From contig NW_027018445.1 in the NCBI RefSeq assembly GCF_032854445.1, positions 1-26,051 of the forward strand: 26,051 nucleotides of DNA. The letters run 5' to 3'. Below the pieces are notes generated by a model. The model saw only the letters and a program-made list of their open reading frames with translations, did not search any database and was not told the origin of the DNA. The position numbers were made by a program, and so were the translations under genes. How positions within the stretch are numbered: the first letter of the stretch is position 1; every line of letters starts with the position of its first letter. Below are positions 8,440-19,968 of this stretch, one piece after another. This stretch comes from Liolophura sinensis. Lineage: Eukaryota; Mollusca; Polyplacophora; Chitonida; Chitonidae.

Positions 8440-8989
8440 TTGAATGATCATTTATGTCATAATCACGTGCACAGCAACGGCTCTTACTCCATGGAAACCA
8501 GGGGAAATTTGCAATTTTTCAACAGCTGTCGATGCCTGGCTCAATTCCGCATCATTTGGCACCTTACTGAAGTGGGTCAGTGTTCAGTTGTACTTTTTAC
8601 AGCAGACTGTATCAAGTACCTTGTGTTTTTCACGTACAAATGGTGTGGTTTTTCTACACGTAGATAAAGACATTGAGATTGTCTTGCACTTAGAAGTAAG
8701 GCAATTGCTGGGTGAGTTAAATGGGCTTAGCCCAAAGATTTCAGGTCTTCTGGGCTACCGAAGGGCACATAACTTATAGTCAAAAGTTGAATATAATAAT
8801 GACCAGTAGCGTTTGTACAGAGTACAGTGTAGCCGATTTCAATTAACAAAAAGACCAGGCAAAAATGCAAAAGTGGAAAAACTGTTCCAGTGCTGCTGGT
8901 AAGAGACTAATTCGACGTATTTTGTGACGAGAAATCGAATGGTGCAAACCGCGTTGCTCTGCGACCAATACTTTTGGCTGTAGTGACAA
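8440..8989 (+). repeat. U16: satellite unit, type b, K haplotype
   Basis: Length 550 because of an extra G in ACCAGGGGAAAT. Otherwise type b, with GTAAGAGACTAATTCG shared with U4. Confidence 0.92.
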
Positions 8990-9539
8990 TTGAATGATCA
9001 TTTATGTCATAATCACGTGCCCAGCAACGGCTCTTACTCCATGGAAACCAGGGAAATTTGCAATTTTTTAACAGCTGCCGATGCCTGGCCCAATTCCGCA
9101 TCTTTTGGCACCTTATAAATGTGGGTCAGTGTTTTAGTTGTACTTTTTACAGCAGACTGTATCAAGTACCTTGTGTTTTTTATGTACAAATGGTGTGGTT
9201 TTTCTACACGTAGATAAAGACATTGAGATTGTCTTGCACTTAGAAGTAAGGCAATTGCTGGGTGAGTTAAATGGGCCTGGCCCAAAGATTTCAGGTCTTC
9301 TGGGCTACCGAAGGGCACATAACTTATAGTCAAAAGTTGAATATAGTAATGACCAGTCGCGATTGTACAGAGTACAGTGTAGCCGGTTTCAATTAACAAA
9401 AAGACCAGGCAAAAATGCAAAAGTGGAAAAACTGTTCCAGTGCTGCTGGTAAGAGGCTAATCCGACGTATTTTGTGACGAGAAATCGAATGGTGCAAACC
9501 GCGTTGCTCTCCGACCAATACTTTTGGCTGTAGTGACAA
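8990..9539 (+). repeat. U17: satellite unit, type c, K haplotype
   Basis: Length 550 because GTGTTTAG reads GTGTTTTAG near 9133. Otherwise type c, including TATAAAT and GGGCCTGGCCC. Confidence 0.92.
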
Positions 9540-10088
9540 TTGAATAATCATTTATGTCATAATCACGTGCCCAGCAACGGCTCTTACTCCATGGAAACTA
9601 GGGAAATTTGCAATTTTTCAACAGCTGCCGATGCCTGGCTGAATTCCGCATCTTTTGGCACCTTATAAATGTGGGTCAGTGTTCAGTTGTACTTTTTACA
9701 GCAGACTGTATCAAGTACCTTGTGTTTTTCATGTACAAATGGTGTGGTTTTTCTACACGTAGATAAAGACATTGAGATTGTCTTGCACTTAGAAGTAAGG
9801 CAATTGCTGGGTGAGTTAAATGGGCTTAGCCCAAAGATTTCAGGTCTTCTGGGCTACCGAAGGGCACATAACTTATAGTCAAAAGTTGAATATAGTAATG
9901 ACCAGTCGCGATTGTACAGAGTACAGTGTAGCCGATTTCAATTAACAAAAAAACCAGGCAAAAATGCAAAAGTGGAAAAACTGTTCCACTGCTGCTGGTA
10001 AGAGGCTAATCCGACGTATTTTGTGACGAGAAATCGAATGGTGCAAACCGCGTTGCTCTCCGACCAATACTTTTGGCTGTAGTGACAA
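9540..10088 (+). repeat. U18: satellite unit, type d, K haplotype
   Basis: Length 549. Matches U6, including the rare AACAAAAAAACCAGG. Confidence 0.92.
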
Positions 10089-10637
10089 TTGAATGATCAT
10101 TTATGTCATAATCACATGCCCAGCAACGGCTCTTACTCCATGGAATCCAGGGAAATTTGCAATTTTTCAACAGCTGCCGATGCCTGGCTCAATTCCGCAT
10201 CTTTTGGCACCTTACTGAAGTGGGTCAGTGTTCAGTTGTACTTTTTACAGCAGACTGTATCAAGTACCTTGTGTTTTTCACGTACAAATGGTGTGGTTTT
10301 TCTACACGTAGATAAAGACATTGAGATTGTCTTGCACTTAGAAGTAAGGCAATTGCTGGGTGAGTTAAATGGGCTTAGCCCAAAGATTTGACGTCTTCTG
10401 GGCTACCGAAGGGCACATAACTTATAGTCAAAAGTTGAATATAGTAATGACCAGTCGCGATTGTACAGAGTACAGTGTAGCCGATTTCAATTAACAAAAA
10501 GACCAGGCAAAAATGCAAAAGTGGAAAAACTGTTCCACTGCTGCTGGTAAGAGGCTAATCCGACGTATTTTGTGACGAGAAATCGAATGGTGCAAACCGC
10601 GTTGCTCTCCGACCAATACTTTTGGCTGTAGTGACAA
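10089..10637 (+). repeat. U19: satellite unit, type e, K haplotype
   Basis: Length 549. CACATGCCC, CATGGAATCC and TTTGACGTC as in U7, but CTCTCCGACC near the end. Confidence 0.92.
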
Positions 10638-11184
10638 TTGAATGATCATTTGTGTCATTCACGTGCCCAGCAACGGCTCTTACTCCATGGAAACCAGGGA
10701 AATTTGCAATTTTTCAAAAGCTGCCGATACCTGGCTCAATTCCGCATCTTTTGGCACCTTACTGAAGTGGGTCAGTGTTCAGTTGTACTTTTTACAGCAG
10801 ACTGCATCAAGTACCTTGTGTTTTTTATGTACAAATGGTATGGTTTTTCTACACGTAGATAACGACATTGAGATTGTCTTCGACTTAGAAGTAAGACAAT
10901 TGCTGGGTGAGTTAAATGGGCTTGGCCCAAAGATTTCAGGTCTTCTGGGCTACCGAAGGGCACATAACTTATAGTCAAAAGTTGAATATAGTAATGACCA
11001 GTCGCGATTGTACAGAGTACAGTGTAGCCGGTTTCAATTAACAAAAAGACCAGGCAAAAATGCAAAAGTGGAAAAACTGTTCCAATGCTGCTGGTAAGAG
11101 GCTAATCCGACGTATTTTTTGACGAGAAATCGAATGGTGCAAACCGCGTTGCTCTCCGACCAATACTTTTGGCTGTAGCGACAA
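10638..11184 (+). repeat. U20: satellite unit, type j, N haplotype, 2-bp deletion
   Basis: Length 547: the stretch TTATGTCATAATCACG reads TTGTGTCATTCACG, which removes two bases and breaks the 11-bp palindrome. Type j marks TTCAAAAGCTG, GATACC and GGTATGG. Ends CCAATGCTG and TTTTTTGACG. Confidence 0.92.
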
Positions 11185-11733
11185 TTGAATGATCATTTAT
11201 GCCATAATCACGTGCGTTGCAACGGCTCTTACTCCATGGAAACCAGGGAAATTTGCAATTTGTCAACAGCTGCCGATGCCTGGCTCAATTCCGCATCTGT
11301 TGGCACCTTACTGAAGTGGGTCAGTGTTCAGTTGTACTTTTTACAGCAGACTGCATCAAGTACCTTGTGTTTTTCATGTACAGATGGTGTGGTTTTTCTA
11401 CACGTAGATAAAGACATTGAGATGGTCTTGCACTTAGAAGTAAGGCAATTGCTGGGTGAGTTAAATGGGCTTAGCCCAAAGATTTGACGTCTTCTGGGCT
11501 ACAGAAGGGCACATAACTTATAGTCAAAAGTTGAATATAGTAATGACCAGTCGCGATTGTACAGAGTACAGTGTAGCCGATTTCAATTAACAAAAAGACC
11601 AGGCAAAAATGCAAAAGTGGAAAAACTGTTCCACTGCTGCTGGTAAGAGGCTAATCCGACGTATTTTGTGACGACAAATCGAATGGTGCAAACCGAGTTG
11701 CTCTCCGACCAATACTTTTGCCTGTAGTGACAA
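11185..11733 (+). repeat. U21: satellite unit, type k, mostly K haplotype
   Basis: Length 549. CGTGCGTTGC, AATTTGTCAAC, GCATCTGTTGG, ACAGATGG, AAAGAC, private GAGATGGTC, TTGCAC and TTTGACGTC. Ends GACGACAAATCG, CGAGTTGC and GACAACTG, which are shared with the other k units. Confidence 0.92.
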
Positions 11734-12282
11734 CTGAATGATCATTTATGTCATAATCACGTGCCCAGCAACGGCTCTTACTCCATGGAAACTAGGGAAA
11801 TTTGCAATTTTTCAACAGCTGCCGATGCCTGGCTGAATTCCGCATCTTTTGGCACCTTACTGAAGTGGGTCAGTGTTCAGTTGTACTTTTTACAGCAGAC
11901 TGTATCAAGTACCTTGTGTTTTTCACGTACAAATGGTGTGGTTTTTCTACACGTAGATAAAGACATTGAGATTGTCTTGCACTTAGAAGTAAGGCAATTG
12001 CTGGGTGAGTTAAATGGGCTTAGCCCAAAGATTTGACGTCTTCTGGGCTACCGAAGGGCACATAACTTATAGTCAAAAGTTGAATATAGTAATGACCAGT
12101 CGCGATTGTACAGAGTACAGTGTAGCCGATTTCAATTAACAAAAAGACCAGGCAAAAATGCAAAAGTGGAAAAACTGTTCCACTGCTGCTGGTAAAAGGC
12201 TAATCCGACGTATTTTGTGACGAGAAATCGAATGGTGCAAACCGCGTTGCTCTCCGACCAATACTTTTGCCTGTAGTGACAA
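11734..12282 (+). repeat. U22: satellite unit, type l, K haplotype
   Basis: Length 549. Begins CTGAATGATC instead of TTGAATGATC. GAAACTAGGG, CTGAATTCC, TTTTTCACG and TTTGACGTC. GGTAAAAGG and TTTTGCCTG at the end. Confidence 0.92.
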
Positions 12283-12831
12283 TTGAATGATCATTTATGT
12301 CATAATCACGTGCACAGCAACGGCTCTTACTCCATGGAAACCAGGGAAATTTGCAATTTTTCAACAGCTGTCGATGCCTGGCTCAATTCCGCATCATTTG
12401 GCACCTTACTGAAGTGGGTCAGTGTTCAGTTGTACTTTTTACAGCAGACTGTATCAAGTACCTTGTGTTTTTCACGTACAAATGGTGTGGTTTTTCTACA
12501 CGTAGATAAAGACATTGAGATTGTCTTGCACTTAGAAGTAAGGCAATTGCTGGGTGAGTTAAATGGGCTTAGCCCAAAGATTTCAGGTCTTCTGGGCTAC
12601 CGAAGGGCACATAACTTATAGTCAAAAGTTGAATATAATAATGACCAGTAGCGTTTGTACAGAGTACAGTGTAGCCGATTTCAATTAACAAAAAGACCAG
12701 GCAAAAATGCAAAAGTGGAAAAACTGTTCCACTGCTGCTGGTAAGAGGCTAATTCGACGTATTTTGTGACGAGAAATCGAATGGTGCAAACCGCGTTGCT
12801 CTGCGACCAATACTTTTGGCTGTAGTGACAA
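12283..12831 (+). repeat. U23: satellite unit, type b, K haplotype
   Basis: Length 549. Type b as at 1853, with CCACTGCTG and GTAAGAGGCTAATTCG at the right. It follows type l directly; the usual type a is absent. Confidence 0.92.
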
Positions 12832-13380
12832 TTGAATGATCATTTATGTCATAATCACGTGCCCAGCAACGGCTCTTACTCCATTTAAACCAGGGAAATT
12901 TGCAATTTTTTAACAGCTGCCGATGCCTGGCCCAATTCCGCATCTTTTGGCACCTTATAAATGTGGGTCAGTGTTTAGTTGTACTTTTTACAGCAGACTG
13001 TATCAAGTACCTTGTGTTTTTTATGTACAAATGGTGTGGTTTTTCTACACGTAGATAAAGACATTGAGATTGTCTTGCACTTAGAAGTAAGGCAATTGCT
13101 GGGTGAGTTAAATGGGCCTGGCCCAAAGATTTCAGGTCTTCTGGGCTACCGAAGGGCACATAACTTATAGTCAAAAGTTGAATATAGTAATGACCAGTCG
13201 CGATTGTACAGAGTACAGTGTAGCCGGTTTCAATTAACAAAAAGACCAGGCAAAAATGCAAAAGTGGAAAAACTGTTCCAGTGCTGCTGGTAAGAGGCTA
13301 ATCCGACGTATTTTGTGACGAGAAATCGAATGGTGCAAACCGCGTTGCTCTCCGACCAATACTTTTGGCTGTAGTGACAA
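12832..13380 (+). repeat. U24: satellite unit, type c, K haplotype
   Basis: Length 549. Type c. Private CCATTTAAACC near 12882 replaces CCATGGAAACC, destroying the CCATGG palindrome and creating TTTAAA. Confidence 0.92.
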
Positions 13381-13929
13381 TTGAATAATCATTTATGTCA
13401 TAATCACGTGCCCAGCAACGGCTCTTACTCCATGGAAACTAGGGAAATTTGCAATTTTTCAACAGCTGCCGATGCCTGGCTGAATTCCGCATCTTTTGGC
13501 ACCTTATAAATGTGGGTCAGTGTTCAGTTGTACTTTTTACAGCAGACTGTATCAAGTACCTTGTGTTTTTCACGTACAAATGGTGTGGTTTTTCTACACG
13601 TAGATAAAGACATTGAGATTGTCTTGCACTTAGAAGTAAGGCAATTGCTGGGTGAGTTAAATGGGCTTAGCCCAAAGATTTGACGTCTTCTGGGCTACCG
13701 AAGGGCACATAACTTATAGTCAAAAGTTGAATATAGTAATGACCAGTCGCGATTGTACAGAGTACAGTGTAGCCGATTTCAATTAACAAAAAGACCAGGC
13801 AAAAATGCAAAAGTGGAAAAACTGTTCCACTGCTGCTGGTAAGAGGCTAATCCGACGTATTTTGTGACGAGAAATCGAATGGTGCAAACCGCGTTGCTCT
13901 CCGACCAATACTTTTGGCTGTAGTGACAA
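13381..13929 (+). repeat. U25: satellite unit, type d variant, K haplotype
   Basis: Length 549. Type d with TATAAAT, but TTTTTCACG instead of CATG, and TTTGACGTC at the right. Matches U35 (18871). Confidence 0.92.
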
Positions 13930-14478
13930 TTGAATGATCATTTATGTCATAATCACGTGCCCAGCAACGGCTCTTACTCCATGGAAACCAGGGAAATTTG
14001 CAATTTTTCAACAGCTGCCGATGCCTGGCTGAATTCCGCATCTTTTGGCACCTTACTGAAGTGGGTCAGTGTTCAGTTGTACTTTTTACAGCAGACTGTA
14101 TCAAGTACCTTGTGTTTTTCACGTACAAATGGTGTGGTTTTTCTACACGTAGATAAAGACATTGAGATTGTCTTGCACTTAGAAGTAAGGCAATTGCTGG
14201 GTGAGTTAAATGGGCTTAGCCCAAAGATTTCAGGTCTTCTGGGCTACAGAAGGGCACATAACTTATAGTCAAAAGTTGAATATAGTAATGACCAGTCGCG
14301 ATTGTACAGAGTACAGTGTAGCCGATTTCAATTAACAAAAAGACCAGGCAAAAATGCAAAAGTGGAAAAACTGTTCCACTGCTGCTGGTAAGAGGCTAAT
14401 CCGACGTATTTTGTGACGAGAAATCGAATGGTGCAAACCGCGTTGCTCTCCGACCAATACTTTTGGCTGTAGCGACAA
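13930..14478 (+). repeat. U26: satellite unit, type f, K haplotype
   Basis: Length 549. CTGAATTCC, TTTTTCACG and CTACAGAAGG. Ends AAACCGCGTTGC and GTAGCGAC. I see no difference from U36 (19420). Confidence 0.92.
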
Positions 14479-15027
14479 TTGAATGATCATTGATGTCATA
14501 ATCACGTGCCCAGCAACGGCTCTTACTCCATGGAAACCAGGGAAATTTGCAATTTTTCAACAGCTGCCGATACCTGGCTCAATTCCGCATCTTTTGGCAC
14601 CTTACTGAAGTGGGTCAGTGTTCAGTTGTACTTTTTACAGCAGACTGTATCAAGTACCTTGTGTTTTTTATGTACAAATGGTGTGGTTTTTCTACACGTA
14701 GATAACGACATTGAGATTGTCTTCGACTTAGAAGTAAGACAATTGCTGGGTGAGGTAAATGGGCTTGGCCCAAAGATTTCAGGTCTTCTGGGCTACCGAA
14801 GGGCACATAACTTATAGTCAAAAGTTGAATATAGTAATGACCAGTCGCGATTGTACAGAGTACAGTGTAGCCGGTTTCAATTAACAAAAAGACCAGGCAA
14901 AAATGCAAAAGTAGAAAAACTGTTCCAATGCTGCTGGTAAGAGGCTAATCCGACGTATTTTGTGACGAGAAATCGAATGGTGCAATCCGCGTAGCTCTCC
15001 GACCAATACTTTTGGCTGTAGCGACAA
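14479..15027 (+). repeat. U27: satellite unit, type i, N haplotype
   Basis: Length 549. GATCATTGATG, GATACC, GTATCAAG, GGTGTGG and AACGAC, with the type-i mark GGTGAGGTAAATGG (GAGTTAAATGG elsewhere). Private GTAGAAAAACTG near 14911. Ends AATCCGCGTAGC. Confidence 0.92.
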
Positions 15028-15576
15028 TTGAATGATCATTGATGTCATAATCACGTGCCCAGCAACGGCTCTTACTCCATGGAAACCAGGGAAATTTGCA
15101 ATTTTTCAAAAGCTGCCGATACCTGGCTCAATTCCGCATCTTTTGGCACCTTACTGAAGTGGGTCAGTGTTCAGTTGTACTTTTTACAGCAGACTGCATC
15201 AAGTACCTTGTGTTTTTTATGTACAAATGGTATGGTTTTTCTACACGTAGATAACGACATTGAGATTGTCTTCGACTTAGAAGTAAGACAATTGCTGGGT
15301 GAGTTAAATGGGCTTGGCCCAAAGATTTCAGGTCTTCTGGGCTACCGAAGGGCACATAACTTATAGTCAAAAGTTGAATATAGTAATGACCAGTCGCGAT
15401 TCTACAGAGTACAGTGTAGCCGGTTTCAATTAACAAAAAGACCAGGCAAAAATGCAAAAGTGGAAAAACTGTTCCAATGCTGCTGGTAAGAGGCTAATCC
15501 GACGTATTTTTTGACGAGAAATCGAATGGTGCAAACCGCGTTGCTCTCCGACCAATACTTTTGGCTGTAGCGACAA
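15028..15576 (+). repeat. U28: satellite unit, type j, N haplotype
   Basis: Length 549. TTCAAAAGCTG, GATACC and GGTATGG. GATTCTACAG near 15398 is shared with U39 only. Ends TTTTTTGACG. Confidence 0.92.
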
Positions 15577-16125
15577 TTGAATGATCATTTATGCCATAAT
15601 CACGTGCGTTGCAACGGCTCTTACTCCATGGAAACCAGGGAAATTTGCAATTTGTCAACAGCTGCCGATGCCTGGCTCAATTCCGCATCTGTTGGCACCT
15701 TACTGAAGTGGGTCAGTGTTCAGTTGTACTTTTTACAGCAGACTGCATCAAGTACCTTGTGTTTTTCATGTACAGATGGTGTGGTTTTTCTACACGTAGA
15801 TAAAGACATTGAGATTGTCTTCCACTTAGAAGTAAGGCAATTGCTGGGTGAGTTAAATGGGCTTAGCCCAAAGATTTGACGTCTTCTGGGCTACCGAAGG
15901 GCACATAACTTATAGTCAAAAGTTGAATATAGTAATGACCATTCGCGATTGTACAGAGTACAGTGTAGCCGATTTCAATTAACAAAAAGACCAGGCAAAA
16001 ATGCAAAAGTGGAAAAATTGTTCCAGTGCTGCTGGTAAGAGGCTAATCCGACGTATTTTGTGACGACAAATCGAATGGTGCAAACCGAGTTGCTCTCCGA
16101 CCAATACTTTTGCCTGTAGTGACAA
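15577..16125 (+). repeat. U29: satellite unit, type k, haplotype switch
   Basis: Length 549. CGTGCGTTGC, GCATCTGTTGG, ACAGATGG and AAAGAC. TTCCAC near 15820 combines the first half of N (TTCGAC) with the second half of K (TTGCAC). Private ACCATTCGCG near 15938. Confidence 0.92.
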
Positions 16126-16674
16126 CTGAATGATCATTTATGTCATAATCACGTGCCCAGCAACGGCTCTTACTCCATGGAAACTAGGGAAATTTGCAAT
16201 TTTTCAACAGCTGCCGATGCCTGGCTGAATTCCGCATCTTTTGGCACCTTACTGAAGTGGGTCAGTGTTCAGTTGTACTTTTTACAGCAGACTGTATCAA
16301 GTACCTTGTGTTTTTCACGTACAAATGGTGTGGTTTTTCTACACGTAGATAAAGACATTGAGATTGTCTTGCACTTAGAAGTAAGGCAATTGCTGGGTGA
16401 GTTAAATGGGCTTAGCCCAAAGATTTGACGTCTTCTGGGCTACCGAAGGGCACATAACTTATAGTCAAAATTTGAATATAGTAATGACCAGTCGCGATTG
16501 TACAGAGTACAGTGTAGCCGATTTCAATTAACAAAAAGACCAGGCAAAAATGCAAAAGTGGAAAAACTGTTCCACTGCTGCTGGTAAGAGGCTAATCCGA
16601 CGTATTTTGTGACGAGAAATCGAATGGTGCAAACCGCGTTGCTCTCCGACCAATACTTTTGGCTGTAGTGACAA
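16126..16674 (+). repeat. U30: satellite unit, type l, K haplotype
   Basis: Length 549. CTGAATGATC start, GAAACTAGGG, CTGAATTCC, TTTTTCACG and TTTGACGTC. Private AAAATTTGAATATAG near 16467. Confidence 0.92.
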
Positions 16675-17223
16675 TTGAATGATCATTTATGTCATAATCA
16701 CGTGCCCAGCAACGGCTCTTACTCCATGGAAACCAGGGAAATTTGCAATTTTTCAACAGCTGCCGATGCCTGGCTGAATTCCGCATCTTTTGGCACCTTA
16801 CTGAAGTGGGTCAGTGTTCAGTTGTACTTTTTACAGCAGACTGTATCAAGTACCTTGTGTTTTTCACGTACAAATGGTGTGGTTTTTCTACACGTAGATA
16901 AAGACATTGAGATTGTCTTGCACTTAGAAGTAAGGCAATTGCTGGGTGAGTTAAATGGGCTTAGCCCAAAGATTTCAGGTCTTCTGGGCTACAGAAGGGC
17001 ACATAACTTATAGTCAAAAGTTGAATATAGTAATGACCAGTCGCGATTGTACAGAGTACAGTGTAGCCGATTTCAATTAACAAAAAGACCAGGCAAAAAT
17101 GCAAAAGTGGAAAAACTGTTCCACTGCTGCTGGTAAGAGACTAATCCGACGTATTTTGTGACGAGAAATCGAATGGTGCAAACCGCGTTGCTCTCCGACC
17201 AATACTTTTGGCTGTAGTGACAA
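16675..17223 (+). repeat. U31: satellite unit, type f, K haplotype
   Basis: Length 549. Type f with CTACAGAAGG. The right end has GTAAGAGACTAATCC and GTAGTGAC, unlike U26 and U36. Confidence 0.92.
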
Positions 17224-17772
17224 TTGAATAATCATTTATGTCATAATCACGTGCACAGCAACGGCTCTTACTCCATGGAAACTAGGGAAATTTGCAATTT
17301 TTCAACAGCTGCCGATGCCTGGCTGAATTCCGCATCTTTTGGCACCTTACTGAAGTGGGTCAGTGTTCAGTTGTACTTTTTACAGCAGACTGTATCAAGT
17401 ACCTTGTGTTTTTCACGTACAAATGGTGTGGTTTTTCTACACGTAGATAAAGACATTGAGATTGTCTTGCACTTAGAAGTAAGGCAATTGCTGGGTGAGT
17501 TAAATGGGCTTAGCCCAAAGATTTCAGGTCTTCTGGGCTACCGAAGGGCACATAACTTATAGTCAAAAGTTGAATATAGTAATGACCAGTCGCGATTGTA
17601 CAGAGTACAGTGTAGCCGATTTCAATTAACTAAAAGACCAGGTAAAAATGCAAAAGTGGAAAAACTGTTCCAGTGCTGCTGGTAAGAGGCTAATCCGACG
17701 TATTTTGTGACGAGAAATCGAATGGTGCAAACCGCGTTGCTCTCCGACCAATACTTTTGCCTGTAGTGACAA
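17224..17772 (+). repeat. U32: satellite unit, type a, K haplotype
   Basis: Length 549. As U3 and U15 except CGTGCACAGC near 17251. Confidence 0.92.
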
Positions 17773-18321
17773 TTGAATGATCATTTATGTCATAATCACG
17801 TGCACAGCAACGGCTCTTACTCCATGGAAACCAGGGAAATTTGCAATTTTTCAACAGCTGTCGATGCCTGGCTCAATTCCGCATCATTTGGCACCTTACT
17901 GAAGTGGGTCAGTGTTCAGTTGTACTTTTTACAGCAGACTGTATCAAGTACCTTGTGTTTTTCACGTACAAATGGTGTGGTTTTTCTACACGTAGATAAA
18001 GACATTGAGATTGTCTTGCACTTAGAAGTAAGGCAATTGCTGGGTGAGTTAAATGGGCTTAGCCCAAAGATTTCAGGTCTTCTGGGCTACCGAAGGGCAC
18101 ATAACTTATAGTCAAAAGTTGAATATAATAATGACCAGTAGCGTTTGTACAGAGTACAGTGTAGCCGATTTCAATTAACAAAAAGACCAGGCAAAAATGC
18201 AAAAGTGGAAAAACTGTTCCAGTGCTGCTGGTAAGAGGCTAATTCGACGTATTTTGTGACGAGAAATCGAATGGTGCAAACCGCGTTGCTCTGCGACCAA
18301 TACTTTTGGCTGTAGTGACAA
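17773..18321 (+). repeat. U33: satellite unit, type b, K haplotype
   Basis: Length 549. Type b: CGTGCACAGC, GCTGTCGATG, GCATCATTTGG, CCAGTAGCG and CTAATTCG. CCAGTGCTG where U23 has CCACTGCTG. Confidence 0.92.
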
Positions 18322-18870
18322 TTGAATGATCATTTATGTCATAATCACGTGCCCAGCAACGGCTCTTACTCCATGGAAACCAGGGAAATTTGCAATTTTT
18401 TAACAGCTGCCGATGCCTGGCCCAATTCCGCATCTTTTGGCACCTTATAAATGTGGGTCAGTGTTTAGTTGTACTTTTTACAGCAGACTGTATCAAGTAC
18501 CTTGTGTTTTTTATGTACAAATGGTGTGGTTTTTCTACACGTAGATAAAGACATTGAGATTGTCTTGCACTTAGAAGTAAGGCAATTGCTGGGTGAGTTA
18601 AATGGGCCTGGCCCAAAGATTTCAGGTCTTCTGGGCTACCGAAGGGCACATAACTTATAGTCAAAAGTTGAATATAGTAATGACCAGTCGCGATTGTACA
18701 GAGTACAGTGTAGCCGGTTTCAATTAACAAAAAGACCAGGCAAAAATGCAAAAGTGGAAAAACTGTTCCAGTGCTGCTGGTAAGAGGCTAATCCGACGTA
18801 TTTTGTGACGAGAAATCGAATGGTGCAAACCGCGTTGCTCTCCGACCAATACTTTTGGCTGTAGTGACAA
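18322..18870 (+). repeat. U34: satellite unit, type c, K haplotype
   Basis: Length 549. Type c with an intact CCATGG: TTTTTTAACAG, TATAAAT and GGGCCTGGCCC. Confidence 0.92.
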
Positions 18871-19419
18871 TTGAATAATCATTTATGTCATAATCACGTG
18901 CCCAGCAACGGCTCTTACTCCATGGAAACTAGGGAAATTTGCAATTTTTCAACAGCTGCCGATGCCTGGCTGAATTCCGCATCTTTTGGCACCTTATAAA
19001 TGTGGGTCAGTGTTCAGTTGTACTTTTTACAGCAGACTGTATCAAGAACCTTGTGTTTTTCACGTACAAATGGTGTGGTTTTTCTACACGTAGATAAAGA
19101 CATTGAGATTGTCTTGCACTTAGAAGTAAGGCAATTGCTGGGTGAGTTAAATGGGCTTAGCCCAAAGATTTGACGTCTTCTGGGCTACCGAAGGGCACAT
19201 AACTTATAGTCAAAAGTTGAATATAGTAATGACCAGTCGCGATTGTACAGAGTACAGTGTAGCCGATTTCAATTAACAAAAAGACCAGGCAAAAATGCAA
19301 AAGTGGAAAAACTGTTCCACTGCTGCTGGTAAGAGGCTAATCCGACGTATTTTGTGACGAGAAATCGAATGGTGCAAACCGCGTTGCTCTCCGACCAATA
19401 CTTTTGGCTGTAGTGACAA
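18871..19419 (+). repeat. U35: satellite unit, type d variant, K haplotype
   Basis: Length 549. As U25 except ATCAAGAACC near 19043. Confidence 0.92.
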
Positions 19420-19968
19420 TTGAATGATCATTTATGTCATAATCACGTGCCCAGCAACGGCTCTTACTCCATGGAAACCAGGGAAATTTGCAATTTTTCA
19501 ACAGCTGCCGATGCCTGGCTGAATTCCGCATCTTTTGGCACCTTACTGAAGTGGGTCAGTGTTCAGTTGTACTTTTTACAGCAGACTGTATCAAGTACCT
19601 TGTGTTTTTCACGTACAAATGGTGTGGTTTTTCTACACGTAGATAAAGACATTGAGATTGTCTTGCACTTAGAAGTAAGGCAATTGCTGGGTGAGTTAAA
19701 TGGGCTTAGCCCAAAGATTTCAGGTCTTCTGGGCTACAGAAGGGCACATAACTTATAGTCAAAAGTTGAATATAGTAATGACCAGTCGCGATTGTACAGA
19801 GTACAGTGTAGCCGATTTCAATTAACAAAAAGACCAGGCAAAAATGCAAAAGTGGAAAAACTGTTCCACTGCTGCTGGTAAGAGGCTAATCCGACGTATT
19901 TTGTGACGAGAAATCGAATGGTGCAAACCGCGTTGCTCTCCGACCAATACTTTTGGCTGTAGCGACAA
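19420..19968 (+). repeat. U36: satellite unit, type f, K haplotype
   Basis: Length 549. As U26. This is the last unit before single-base indels become common. Confidence 0.92.

Larger units (their letters stand above)
7891..10637 (+). repeat. Higher-order block a-b-c-d-e, second copy
   Basis: Near-identical copy of 1304-4047. It carries two private one-base insertions, GGGG in ACCAGGGGAAAT near 8502 and TTTT in GTGTTTTAG near 9133. Its left four units also match 17224-19419 (offset 9,333 bases, 17 units), apart from CGTGCCC here against CGTGCAC there in the first unit, and a different ending of the d unit. Confidence 0.9.
10638..12282 (+). repeat. Higher-order triplet j-k-l, first copy
   Basis: Three units recognisable by TTCAAAAGCTG with GGTATGG (j), CGTGCGTTGC with ACAGATGG (k), and GACAACTGAATG with TTTGACGTC (l). 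The triplet recurs at 15028 and 21068. This copy is the most distinct: it keeps GATTGTACAG where the other two have GATTCTACAG, and has TTGCAC where they have TTCCAC. Confidence 0.88.
12283..15027 (+). repeat. Higher-order block b-c-d-f-i, first copy
   Basis: Five units matching 17773-20519 at an offset of exactly 5,490 bases. Differences in the first four units are few: CCACTG here against CCAGTG near 12730, CCATTTAAACC against CCATGGAAACC near 12883, and AGTACC against AGAACC in the d unit. The fifth units (14479 and 19969) differ more. Compared with 1304, 7891 and 17224, the leading type-a unit is missing and type b follows type l directly. Confidence 0.88.
15028..16674 (+). repeat. Higher-order triplet j-k-l, second copy
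   Basis: Same three types as 10638-12282, 4,390-4,392 bases downstream. It shares GATTCTACAG in the j unit and TTCCAC in the k unit with 21068-22169, so the second and third copies are closest relatives. Confidence 0.88.
17224..19419 (+). repeat. Higher-order block a-b-c-d, third full copy
   Basis: Types a, b, c and d in order, as at 1304 and 7891, but followed by type f instead of e. The d unit ends in the TTTGACGTC form, as in the unit at 13381. The b-c-d part matches 12283-13929 at an offset of exactly 5,490 bases (10 units). Confidence 0.88.
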
